Shown: positions 1 to 6,857 of the stretch, one piece after another
How positions within the stretch are numbered: position 1 is the first letter of the stretch
Layout of the letters: each line of letters begins with the position of its first letter
DNA from: an uncultured Clostridiaceae bacterium
GTDB lineage: Bacteria; Bacillota; Clostridia; Lachnospirales; Lachnospiraceae
DNA length: 15,578 bases
Assembly (NCBI GenBank): GCA_949948825.1
Contig: CATLIJ010000030.1
Span: 1 to 15,578, forward strand
Reading direction: 5' to 3'
Notes under the pieces: model-generated
What the model was told of the DNA's origin: nothing
Databases searched by the model: none
What the model saw: only the letters and a program-made list of their open reading frames with translations
Translations under genes and position numbers: made by a program

Positions 1-486
1 ACGAAAAACGGCATTCGATATTTGTATTTTAAAGATCCAGAAATTGAGCGATGTCTTAACGAACAGATCGAATATGCCCAGTATGTGCGTGATATAGTGG
101 GAGATGTTGAGATTGATGGTTGTAAAGACTTTCTGTTTGTTACTTCAACAGGAAAGCCAATGACTCCGAATAGCGTCAATCGTCTTTTGGATCGGATTGT
201 GGGGAGCTACAATAAAATCGAACTCTCAAAGGCAATAAAAGAAAACAGAGCAGCCGAATTACTACCGCATTTGTCAGCACACAGTTTGCGGCATACAGGA
301 TTGACAAGAATGGCGGAAAGTGGTATATCTCCACAGACATTGCAATTCATTGCCGGACATAGCAACATTAATATTACACTGCAATACTATGTACATGCTA
401 CCAATGATGGAATAGAAAATGACATGCAAAAGTATGCAGCCAGATGGAATTGTACGGTTATAGAGGAGGCAGATGGGGACTCTTAA
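1..486 (+). CDS. Tyrosine recombinase (phage/ICE integrase), C-terminal fragment
   Basis: Partial gene: the frame is open from base 1, so the N-terminal arm- and core-binding domains lie outside the window; only about 161 codons of the catalytic domain are here. The tyrosine recombinase signature is clear: H-x-x-R in HSLRH (His codon 280-282, Arg codon 289-291), the GHS box (His codon 358-360), and the nucleophile in LQYYVHAT, probably the second Tyr (codon 388-390). The family cuts and rejoins DNA at attachment sites, forming a 3'-phosphotyrosyl intermediate, for integration and excision of phages and conjugative elements. Nothing else of a mobile element is seen to the right, so this is probably the right edge of an integrated element, with the attachment site between here and about position 830. 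Specificity and element type cannot be told from this fragment. The TTG at position 22 is internal and not the start. Confidence 0.9.
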   Translation, partial: TKNGIRYLYFKDPEIERCLNEQIEYAQYVRDIVGDVEIDGCKDFLFVTSTGKPMTPNSVNRLLDRIVGSYNKIELSKAIKENRAAELLPHLSAHSLRHTGLTRMAESGISPQTLQFIAGHSNINITLQYYVHATNDGIENDMQKYAARWNCTVIEEADGDS

Positions 487-551
487 GAAAAATGTAAGGC
501 CTTGATTTGTTTATTAGTATTAAACTTTCTGTACAGTAATATGGTTATAGC

Positions 552-755
552 TTTTCGGAAAGCATTATTTCCGAAAGATTTTCCGAAAATCATGGAAAAA
601 TATGAAAAGATATGGTAAAATACACAAATAAAGAATTCCCCAAAACATTGATAAAATAAGGCTTTGACAAGATTTGAAGGCTTATAAAGGGCTTGTAGCT
701 TGTACAACAAGAAAGAAATCGTCAGCGTTGAAGATTAAGATTTGAAAAATCGTCA
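552..755. repeat. Cluster of short direct and inverted repeats downstream of the integrase
   Basis: There is no gene between 487 and 952. The first part holds several short repeats. TTTCCGAAA occurs at 568-576 and 580-588, with the near-inverse TTTTCGGAAA at 552-561, which can pair with TTTCCGAAAA at 580-589. AAGATTTGAA occurs at 669-678 and 737-746. AAATCGTCA occurs at 716-724 and 747-755. Integrases of this family often bind short repeated arm-type sites near element ends, so these may be recombinase or excisionase binding sites beside an attachment site. The repeats are seen directly; the role is inference. The core attachment duplication cannot be identified because the other end of the element is outside the window. 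Confidence 0.4.
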
Positions 756-773
756 AAACTGAAAAAAGCTAGG

Positions 774-817
774 AAACAAGGGGCTTCTGAGGGGTTTTCC
801 TCAGGAGTCCCTTGTTT
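774..817 (+). terminator. Strong hairpin terminator, possibly bidirectional
   Basis: The arm AAACAAGGG (774-782) pairs with CCCTTGTTT (809-817). The stem continues inward through 783-792 with 799-808, with two G-T pairs, giving about 19 bp and a six-base loop (793-798). A T-rich stretch (812-818) lies at the 3' edge on the plus strand, and on the minus strand the stem is followed by a T run (complement of 762-767). It separates the integrase end from the regulon beginning near 858. It could be the original chromosomal terminator next to which the element inserted. Confidence 0.7.
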
Positions 818-857
818 TCATAATTCCTCCATAATATGCCCTATAATATAACCGTCT

Positions 858-915
858 ATTTCCTAACAGCTGTGAAATGGCATTACTGTATGGTTGCCCG
901 TTTTTGGGTTATGAT
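858..915 (+). promoter_or_regulatory. Activator-type promoter with palindromic operator for the mupG-regulator operon
   Basis: The imperfect palindrome with core TTTCCTAACAGCTGTGAAA occupies 858-878 (21 bp including flanking A and T). A -10-like TATGAT lies at 910-915, exactly 52 bp from the palindrome start to the hexamer start. No good -35 is seen about 17 bp upstream of it. The same 21 bp at the same spacing recurs at 4064-4121 before the PTS operon. Class of promoter: MtlR/LicR-type PRD activators bind just upstream of the -35 position and are needed because the -35 is poor. The -10 also lies in a small palindrome, GTTATGATAAC (908-918). A further TATAAT at 842-847 lies upstream of the operator and also lacks a -35. 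Binding by the regulator at 2100 is inferred. Confidence 0.65.
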
Positions 916-952
916 AACAGATAGAAAATAACCAGAAAAGGAGAAGGACATT

Positions 953-2041
953 ATGGCAAAACTGGGATTATCGATTTATCCGGAGCATTCGGAGCTTGAG
1001 AAGGATTTGGAGTATCTGAGATTGGCAGGCAAATATGGATTTAAGCGGGTGTTTACCTGTCTGCTCAGTATGGGAGATGAGCCGAAGGAAGAGCTGATGG
1101 AAAAGTTTCGTTCCCGTATTGATGTTGCCCATGAAAATGGCATGGAGGTATTTTTGGACGTGAACCCTGCAGTATTTGAAAAGCTGGGCATATCTTATGA
1201 TGATCTGAGCGTATTTTCTCTGATGCATGCAGATGGAATCCGTCTGGATGAAGGATTTAATGGAATGAAGGCCAGCCGCCTTACTTTTAATCCATGGGGA
1301 CTGAAGGTGGAGATGAATGCCAGTACAGAGATGGGGTTTGTTGAGGATGTGGTAAATCATTTTCCAAACAGGGAAAAGCTCACTGCCTGCCACAATTTCT
1401 ATCCACAGAAATATACGGGAATCAGTTTGGAGCATTTTAATGACTGCAATTCTTATATAAAAGACAGAGGGCTCAATGTGGCAGCCTTTGTGTCCAGCCA
1501 GAATAAGGAGGCAGTTGGTCCGTGGCCTTTGTCAGAGGGGCTTTGTACATTGGAGATGCATCGTGAGACGCCGTTGGATTTTCAGGTGCGCCATATGTTT
1601 GCCACTGGCATGGTAGATGATGTACTTATTGCCAATGCCTATGCAACAAAGGAAGAGCTTGCTGCCTGTGCAGCAGTAAATCCATATGTGCTTACCTTTG
1701 GCATTTGTCTGGAGAAAGAGCTGACTCCAGCAGAGGAGGCAATCCTGCATTTTAATCAGGGGCATGTTGTGCGGGGCGATGTAAGTGAATATATGCTTCG
1801 TTCCACCATGACAAGAATTGTGTATGCTGCAGAGGATATTCCGCCTGCCAATACCAGGGATTTGAAGCGGGGAGATGTGGTGATTCTTAACAATCAATAT
1901 GGCAGATATAAAGGGGAACTGCATATTGTTCTAAAAGAAATGCCCAATGATGGAAGAAAGAATGTGATTGGACACCTGCCGGAATATGAACAGATTCTTC
2001 TTGATTATGCAAAGCCCTGGAAGCATTTTGCCTTTTTATAA
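953..2041 (+). CDS. mupG: MupG/DUF871-family TIM-barrel phospho-glycosidase
   Basis: A 362-residue cytoplasmic protein with the usual two-domain layout of the family: a TIM barrel (about residues 1-240, with GLSIYPEHS at 5-13, LDVNP at 68-72 and GIRLDEGF at 95-102) and a C-terminal cyclophilin-like domain (about 250-362, with RGDVVILNNQYGRYKGELH). The characterised member, MupG of Staphylococcus aureus, hydrolyses intracellular MurNAc-6-phosphate-GlcNAc after PTS uptake. Paralogues beside other PTS systems may act on other 6-phospho-disaccharides. No murQ etherase is in the window, so a cell-wall substrate is not proven. The start is supported by AAAAGGAG at 936-943. The gene lies downstream of the operator promoter at 858-915 and 58 bp before the activator gene, so the two are probably co-transcribed. 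Family call is confident; exact substrate is not. Confidence 0.85.
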   Translation: MAKLGLSIYPEHSELEKDLEYLRLAGKYGFKRVFTCLLSMGDEPKEELMEKFRSRIDVAHENGMEVFLDVNPAVFEKLGISYDDLSVFSLMHADGIRLDEGFNGMKASRLTFNPWGLKVEMNASTEMGFVEDVVNHFPNREKLTACHNFYPQKYTGISLEHFNDCNSYIKDRGLNVAAFVSSQNKEAVGPWPLSEGLCTLEMHRETPLDFQVRHMFATGMVDDVLIANAYATKEELAACAAVNPYVLTFGICLEKELTPAEEAILHFNQGHVVRGDVSEYMLRSTMTRIVYAAEDIPPANTRDLKRGDVVILNNQYGRYKGELHIVLKEMPNDGRKNVIGHLPEYEQILLDYAKPWKHFAFL

Positions 2042-2099
2042 AAGGCGGGATTGTCTTTTTAAAGGAAGGGAAGCGAATAAGAAAGGAGAGTGAATTAGG

Positions 2100-4040
2100 A
2101 TGCCGAATAAAAGACAGGAACGATTGCTCTCTATTCTGATTGAAAAAGAAGGCTGGATGACCAGCAAACAGCTTGCAAAGCTTTTGGAGGTTACAGACAG
2201 AACTATCCGTTCAGATATTGATGCGATTAACAAATCCATGGTTCCGCCGCCGGTGGAATCTAATATGCGTATGGGCTACCGGGTGTCTTCTGCAAATATA
2301 GTACATCTGTCTGAAAAAAAGACGTTTGGCACGGATTCGGCTCTGCCAGGAACCACAGAGATTCCTCAGACGCCGGGAGCCCGCTGTATTTACATGATTC
2401 AGCGGATGCTGTTTGAGATTCAATGGCTGAATTTGCTGGAATTGCAGAATCAAATTTACATCAGCGATTATTCTCTCCAAAACGACTTAAAACGAATCCG
2501 GAAAATGATTGAGCCGTATCCTGGATTAAAGCTGGTCAGAGAGAAGAAACGCATCTCCATTCAGGGAGATGAACGCAGCAAACGAAAGCTTTACCGGGAT
2601 TTGCTGGTAGCTGAGGTTCAGGATAATTTCCTGAATTTGGACCGGCTGGCTTATCTTTATAAAAATTTTGATTTGATTGAGGTCAAGGATATTTTTGTAA
2701 AGGTTCTGGAGGAATATGATTATTCCATCCATGAGGCGCTTTTTGCCATGTTGATTCTTCATGCGGGAACCAGTATTGAGCGGATGAGCGCCTGCCATTA
2801 TGTTCAGATGGATGAGACTCAGGCTGGGCTTGAGGATACCATTGAATATCAGATTTCCAAAACCTTTTTTGAGCGGGTTTCCAGACGGCTGCATATTCAG
2901 GTTCAGGAGGGGGAGATTGGCTTGTTTGCCCTGGTGATTATGGGCAGGCAGGCCTCCAATTATACCAGTGACCACATGAAATTCGGGGGACGGTGGCTGA
3001 ACAGCAGAAAGCTGGTAGAGGGAGCTTTGGACCGGCTGAATGAGGTGTTCCGGGTAGATTTTGGCAAAGACGAGGATTTGATGGCAGGGCTTAAGATGCA
3101 TTTCCGCGGTCTGGTAGAACGGACGAAGAATAAGGTGGTTTTAGAAGATATCTTTTTGGAGGAAATCAAAGAAAAGTATCCACTGATTTTTGAGATGGGT
3201 GTGTATGTGGTTGCCTATTTAGAGGAGGTGCTCAAGATGCCGGTGGCAGAGGCAGAGAGCGGTTTTATTGCTCTGCATCTGGGGGCGGCAAGCGAGCGGC
3301 TCAATGAAACCAGCAAATACCGTGTAGTGATGATTTTTCCTTACAATCAGGTATTTTCTGAAATGTGTGAGAAAAAGGTTTTGGACATGTTTGGAGACCG
3401 GATGAAGATTGTGAAGCAATTTCATTATTTTGAGGAAGAGAAAATCCGGCAGGAGGAACCAGATCTGATTCTGACCACATTTCCTCTTCAGCATAAGCTG
3501 GAGATACCAACCCTGGCCATCAGCCTGTTTGTAGATTCTGATACAGAAGCTGGAATTCTGCAGATGCTGAACAGTCTGGACAAAAAGAAGTTCCGCCTGG
3601 AGTTTTCCGCTCATATTGGCCATTTGCTTCGAAAGGAGCACTATTATCAGGACTTGGATTTAAAGACGCCGGAAGAAGTGATTTCCTGTCTGTGCGGAAG
3701 TCTGGAACGGGCCGGGGTAGTGGATGGAGAGTTTCGGGATATTGTCCTTAGCAGGGAGCAGATGGCTCCCACATCATTTGCCAACGCATTGGCCATACCC
3801 CATGCGTTCCGTGCCTTTGCCACCAGGTCAACCATTGCAGTGGCACAGCTCCGGAATCCAATTCAATGGGGAGCCTTTGAGGTGCGTCTGGTGATGCTGT
3901 TTGCCATTAACAAGGCAGATCAGCGGATGATTAAAATATTTTTTGACTGGATTTCCGATATGATCAGCTGTCAGGAGCTTTTGGCCCAGCTGGTTGCCGG
4001 CTGTGATTATGAGACATTCATTGAACGGATTATGGAATGA
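2100..4040 (+). CDS. PRD-domain transcriptional activator with EIIB-like and EIIA-like domains (MtlR/LicR type)
   Basis: A 646-residue regulator. Domains in order: N-terminal winged HTH (about 5-60, with TSKQLAKLLEVTDRTIRSDI), a second Mga-like HTH (about 95-155), PRD1 (about 180-285, with candidate His211 and His221), PRD2 (about 300-400, His334 in LKMHFRG and His393 in IALHLGAA), an EIIB-like domain (about 405-500) and an EIIA-like domain of the fructose/mannitol type (about 510-646, with active-site His568 in ALAIPHAF). In this family HPr and EIIB phosphorylate PRD and EIIA/EIIB residues to set activity by substrate supply and carbon status. The EIIB-like part has VVMIFPYNQVF where a phosphorylatable Cys is usual, so that control point seems lost. 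A purine-rich GAAAGGAG precedes the start. Being encoded between two promoters that share a 21-bp palindrome, it probably controls both and hence its own synthesis. No terminator separates it from the next operon, so read-through is possible. Confidence 0.88.
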   Translation: MPNKRQERLLSILIEKEGWMTSKQLAKLLEVTDRTIRSDIDAINKSMVPPPVESNMRMGYRVSSANIVHLSEKKTFGTDSALPGTTEIPQTPGARCIYMIQRMLFEIQWLNLLELQNQIYISDYSLQNDLKRIRKMIEPYPGLKLVREKKRISIQGDERSKRKLYRDLLVAEVQDNFLNLDRLAYLYKNFDLIEVKDIFVKVLEEYDYSIHEALFAMLILHAGTSIERMSACHYVQMDETQAGLEDTIEYQISKTFFERVSRRLHIQVQEGEIGLFALVIMGRQASNYTSDHMKFGGRWLNSRKLVEGALDRLNEVFRVDFGKDEDLMAGLKMHFRGLVERTKNKVVLEDIFLEEIKEKYPLIFEMGVYVVAYLEEVLKMPVAEAESGFIALHLGAASERLNETSKYRVVMIFPYNQVFSEMCEKKVLDMFGDRMKIVKQFHYFEEEKIRQEEPDLILTTFPLQHKLEIPTLAISLFVDSDTEAGILQMLNSLDKKKFRLEFSAHIGHLLRKEHYYQDLDLKTPEEVISCLCGSLERAGVVDGEFRDIVLSREQMAPTSFANALAIPHAFRAFATRSTIAVAQLRNPIQWGAFEVRLVMLFAINKADQRMIKIFFDWISDMISCQELLAQLVAGCDYETFIERIME

Positions 4041-4063
4041 AGATATTTCTGAAGATTTCATAA

Positions 4064-4121
4064 ATTTCCTAACAGCTGTGAAATAAGATTAAGCCACAAA
4101 ACAGAATATGTGTCCTATAAT
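4064..4121 (+). promoter_or_regulatory. Activator-type promoter with palindromic operator for the PTS operon
   Basis: The palindrome of 4064-4084 (core TTTCCTAACAGCTGTGAAA) is identical over 21 bp to that at 858-878. TATAAT at 4116-4121 is a perfect -10, again exactly 52 bp from palindrome start to hexamer start. The region where a -35 should be (about 4093-4098, GCCACA) has no resemblance to TTGACA. This is the arrangement expected when an activator bound at about -64 to -44 recruits RNA polymerase. It starts only 23 bp after the stop of the activator gene. Transcription should begin near 4128, leaving a leader of roughly 75 bases that contains a hairpin. Confidence 0.72.
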
Positions 4122-4137
4122 AAGGGCAACCTAATAA

Positions 4138-4172
4138 GAAATGCAGCAAGTCATAAAGACGGGCTGCATTTT
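4138..4172 (+). promoter_or_regulatory. Leader hairpin of the PTS operon (possible attenuator)
   Basis: AAATGCAGC (4139-4147) pairs with GCTGCATTT (4163-4171), with one further G-T pair, leaving a 15-base loop. The 3' arm runs into a short T run (ATTTTCTG). It lies between the promoter at 4116-4121 and the ribosome binding site GGAGG (4189-4193) of the EIIA gene. It could be a weak intrinsic terminator, a stabilising 5' structure or a target of an antiterminator. No RAT-like antiterminator overlap was recognised. Confidence 0.4.
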
Positions 4173-4201
4173 CTGAAAAAATAATTAAGGAGGACAAAGG
4201 T

Positions 4202-4534
4202 ATGGAAGGCTTGGAGATGACCTGTTTTCAGATTATTTCAAGTGTAGGGACCGCAAGATCCAGTTACATTGAAGCAATCCAGAAGGCAAAGCTGGGCGAC
4301 TTTGAGGCAGCAAGGGAATGTGTGGCTGCAGGTCAAAAGGAGTTCTTAAAAGGCCATGAAGCACATTTTTCTTTGCTTCAGAAGGAGGCTCAGGGGAATC
4401 CGGTAGGAGGCTCCCTGATTCTGATTCACGCGGAGGATCAGCTGATGAGCGCAGAGAATTTTAAAATCATTGCAGAGGAAATGATTGCCAGCTACGAGAA
4501 AATGGCAGAGCTGGAGAAAAAGCTGGGACAGTAA
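4202..4534 (+). CDS. PTS lactose/cellobiose-family EIIA component
   Basis: A 110-residue cytoplasmic phosphocarrier, standard length for the PTS_IIA lactose/cellobiose family: an all-helical protein that forms trimers. It receives phosphate from HPr on a conserved His, here His76 in LILIHAEDQLM, and passes it to EIIB. Asp79 matches the conserved metal-binding Asp of the family trimer. AAGGAGG lies 9 bases before the ATG. It is the first gene of a nine-gene operon, downstream of the activator-type promoter. Sequence alone does not tell lactose from chitobiose, cellobiose or another disaccharide; the neighbouring genes favour an amino-sugar or glyco-amino-acid substrate, which is inference. Confidence 0.92.
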   Translation: MEGLEMTCFQIISSVGTARSSYIEAIQKAKLGDFEAARECVAAGQKEFLKGHEAHFSLLQKEAQGNPVGGSLILIHAEDQLMSAENFKIIAEEMIASYEKMAELEKKLGQ

Positions 4535-4575
4535 AATCAAGACAATAAAAATAATGTATAACAGGAGGGTTTATT

Positions 4576-4896
4576 ATGAAACGGGTTTATTTATTTTGCA
4601 GTGCGGGAATGTCCACCAGTATGCTGGCAAGCAAAATGCAGGGAGTTGCCAACAGCCACAATCTTCCCATTGAGGTGGAAGCCTTCCCGGATGGAAAGAT
4701 TGCACAGATTGTAGCGGAAAAACATCCGGATGTGATTCTCTTAGGGCCGCAGGTGAAATACCGTTATCAGGAAATCGTCAATCAGTTTGGTTCTACAGGG
4801 ATTCCGATTCAGGTCATTGACCAGACTGCTTATGGTATGATGGATGGTGAGAAGGTTCTGAAGTCAGCAATTAAGCTGATGAAGGGAGCAAAGTAA
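4576..4896 (+). CDS. PTS lactose/cellobiose-family EIIB component
   Basis: A 106-residue cytoplasmic EIIB of the lactose/cellobiose class. The phosphorylated cysteine is Cys8 in the N-terminal P-loop CSAGMSTS (8-15), following a hydrophobic first strand (KRVYLF). VILLGPQVKYRY (about 53-64) is the second family hallmark. It takes phosphate from the EIIA His and hands it to the sugar bound in EIIC. A clear AGGAGGG precedes the ATG. The gene is 41 bp after EIIA and 30 bp before EIIC, so the three PTS subunits are separate polypeptides in the usual A-B-C order. Confidence 0.93.
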   Translation: MKRVYLFCSAGMSTSMLASKMQGVANSHNLPIEVEAFPDGKIAQIVAEKHPDVILLGPQVKYRYQEIVNQFGSTGIPIQVIDQTAYGMMDGEKVLKSAIKLMKGAK

Positions 4897-4926
4897 GAAG
4901 ATAAATTTGACAGGGGGTAATGAATT

Positions 4927-6261
4927 ATGTTACACAAGTTAGAAAGTGTTCTGATGCCGCTGGCAGAGAAGATCGGCAGAAATAAATACCTGATTGCCAT
5001 TCGGGACGGATTTCTTCTGTCTATGCCTCTTTTGATTGTAGGCTCCTTCTTCCTGTTGATTGCCAATTTCCCGATTCCGGGATGGACGCAGTTTTGGGCA
5101 CAGTTTTTCGGTGATAACTGGGCATCCTATTTTTCAAAGCCAACGGATGCAACCTTTTCCATTATGGCAATACTGGCTGTAATCGGAATCGGATATTCCT
5201 TTGCCGAGCAATTAAAGGTAGACCGGCTGTTTGGTGCAGCCATCTCTCTGGTATGCTGGTTTTTAATCATGCCATATGAGATTATGTTCCAGGAGTCTGT
5301 GGTCACTGGGATTCCCCTGAACTGGGTAGGTTCCAAGGGTGTTTTCGTAGGTATTATCTGCGCCTTTGCGTCTGTCCATGTTTATGCCTGGGTAAACAGC
5401 AAGGGCTGGGTAATCAAAATGCCGGACGGAGTTCCTCCCACGGTTGAGAAATCCTTTGCAGCCCTGATTCCTGCGGGAATGTCTGTACTGGTATTTTTCA
5501 TCATCAATCTGGTTTTTGCCATGACTCCGTACCAGAATGCATTTAATTTTGTATTTACGATTCTCCAGACGCCGCTGTTAAAGCTTGGAAACACATTGCC
5601 AGCAATGGTAATCGCTTATATTTTCCTGCATTTCTTCTGGTTCTTTGGCGTAAACGGCGGTTCTGTGGTAGGCGCGGTGTTTAACCCGATTCTGCAGACC
5701 TTGTCAGCGGAGAACCTGGCGGCTCTTCAGGCCGGTCAGGAGATTCCTAACATTATCTGCCAGCAGTTCCAGGATTTGTTTGCTACCTTCGGAGGAGCAG
5801 GCTCCACCTTGTCTCTGCTGATTGCCATGCTTTGGTTCTGCCGCTCCAAACGAATCAAGGAGCTGGGCAAGCTGGCATTTATTCCAGGTGTATTTGGAAT
5901 CAATGAGCCGATTATTTTCGGACTTCCGATTTTGCTGAACCCTATGATGCTGATTCCCTTTATGCTGGTTCCAACCATTAATATTATCATCTCTTATTTC
6001 TGTATGAGCTTAGGGCTGGTTCCGCTGTGCAGCGGCGTGGCGATTCCATGGACCATGCCGGTAATCCTCTCCGGATTCCTGGCCACAGGCTGGCAGGGAG
6101 CAATTCTTCAGGGACTGCTTCTGATATTGGGCGTGTTCATCTACATGCCGTTTATTAAGATGATGGATAAACAGTATCTGGCAGATGAGACCAAGAGCAA
6201 TGACGGAGGAGATGACGATGATGATCTGTCTCTGGATGATTTATCCTTTGACGATCTGTAA
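4927..6261 (+). CDS. PTS lactose/cellobiose-family EIIC permease
   Basis: A 444-residue polytopic membrane protein of the CelB/LacE-like EIIC family, with many hydrophobic segments starting near residue 27. Family hallmarks are KMPDGVPPTVEKSFAALIPA (about 158-177), HFFWFFGVNG (about 238-247) and GINEPIIFGLPI (about 322-333). It transports and phosphorylates the sugar using EIIB. Specificity cannot be read from sequence by eye. Unusual feature: the last about 20 residues form an acidic tail, DDDDDLSLDDLSFDDL, with a repeated S-[LF]-D-D-L unit that most family members do not have as far as I know. An AGGGGG motif about 9 bases upstream supports the start. Confidence 0.92.
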   Translation: MLHKLESVLMPLAEKIGRNKYLIAIRDGFLLSMPLLIVGSFFLLIANFPIPGWTQFWAQFFGDNWASYFSKPTDATFSIMAILAVIGIGYSFAEQLKVDRLFGAAISLVCWFLIMPYEIMFQESVVTGIPLNWVGSKGVFVGIICAFASVHVYAWVNSKGWVIKMPDGVPPTVEKSFAALIPAGMSVLVFFIINLVFAMTPYQNAFNFVFTILQTPLLKLGNTLPAMVIAYIFLHFFWFFGVNGGSVVGAVFNPILQTLSAENLAALQAGQEIPNIICQQFQDLFATFGGAGSTLSLLIAMLWFCRSKRIKELGKLAFIPGVFGINEPIIFGLPILLNPMMLIPFMLVPTINIIISYFCMSLGLVPLCSGVAIPWTMPVILSGFLATGWQGAILQGLLLILGVFIYMPFIKMMDKQYLADETKSNDGGDDDDDLSLDDLSFDDL

Positions 6262-6305
6262 TCAGATAAGAAGCAGAAAATATAGAAAAACGGGGGTAAA
6301 AAACA

Positions 6306-6830
6306 ATGAAAATTGTGATGATTTTTGATCAGATTCAATCAGGACTTGGCACAAAGGATGACACCATGGTACCTTTAACCGGCAAGAAGGAGCCGGTAGG
6401 TCCTGCTGTGATGATGCAGCCGTTTCTCAAGGAAATGGATGGACATGTAGCTGCCTGCCTTTGCTGCGGCAATGGCACCTATCTGGCAGACCCTGCAGAG
6501 GTGAGCCGGAAGCTTTGCGCCATGGTCAAAAAGCTTCAGCCAGATGTGGTAATCTGCGGGCCAGCTTTTAATTTCCTGGACTATGGAGCAATGGCAGCCC
6601 GTGTGGCAGATGATATCAATAACACTACTGGAGTGAAAGCTTTTGCAGCTATGTCAGAGGAGAACGTGGACACGATTCAGACCTATAAGGATAAGGTAGT
6701 TATTGTGAAAACTCCCAAAAAAGGCGGCATGGGACTGAATGATGCATTAAAGAATATCTGCAAGGTGGCAAAAGCCATGGCAGATCAGGACCCGGCTCTG
6801 GAAAAGCTGAAACAGGATGTGTGTTATTAA
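6306..6830 (+). CDS. Short GrdB-related protein (reductase component B-like N-terminal domain)
   Basis: A 174-residue protein resembling the N-terminal domain of GrdB, the substrate-specific subunit of glycine/sarcosine/betaine reductases. Similar features are the opening KIVMIFDQIQSG, the Cys-rich CLCCGNGTYL (51-60) and VVICGPAFNFLDYG (81-94), which matches the GPAFN-x-x-x-YG motif of that family. Full GrdB proteins are more than twice as long and carry a C-terminal selenocysteine motif; this one stops at TAA, followed directly by the next gene's binding site, so it looks like a natural stand-alone form rather than a UGA-truncated one. No other grd gene is present. A role as oxidoreductase or as a binding protein for an amino-acid moiety would fit the neighbours, but function is unknown. 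Confidence 0.7.
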   Translation: MKIVMIFDQIQSGLGTKDDTMVPLTGKKEPVGPAVMMQPFLKEMDGHVAACLCCGNGTYLADPAEVSRKLCAMVKKLQPDVVICGPAFNFLDYGAMAARVADDINNTTGVKAFAAMSEENVDTIQTYKDKVVIVKTPKKGGMGLNDALKNICKVAKAMADQDPALEKLKQDVCY

Positions 6831-6857
6831 GAAGCATTGGCCAAGGAGGAACGTGCT

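Noticed and set aside
483..710. 75-codon minus-strand frame after the integrase
   Set aside because: Low-complexity translation, AT-rich, spans the repeat cluster and has no recognisable domain or ribosome binding site.
842..847. TATAAT as the main -10 of the mupG promoter
   Set aside because: It lacks a -35 and lies upstream of the operator; TATGAT at 910-915 has the same operator spacing as in the PTS promoter. It could still be a minor start.
968..1435. Long minus-strand frames across mupG, the regulator, the M20 and CutC genes
   Set aside because: They are shadows opposite clear protein-family genes, without ribosome binding sites or recognisable domains.
6837..6857. TTG start giving a seven-residue longer glycosylasparaginase
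   Set aside because: The AAGGAGG at 6843-6849 would lie within the gene and is ideally placed for the ATG at 6858; the family begins close to this ATG.
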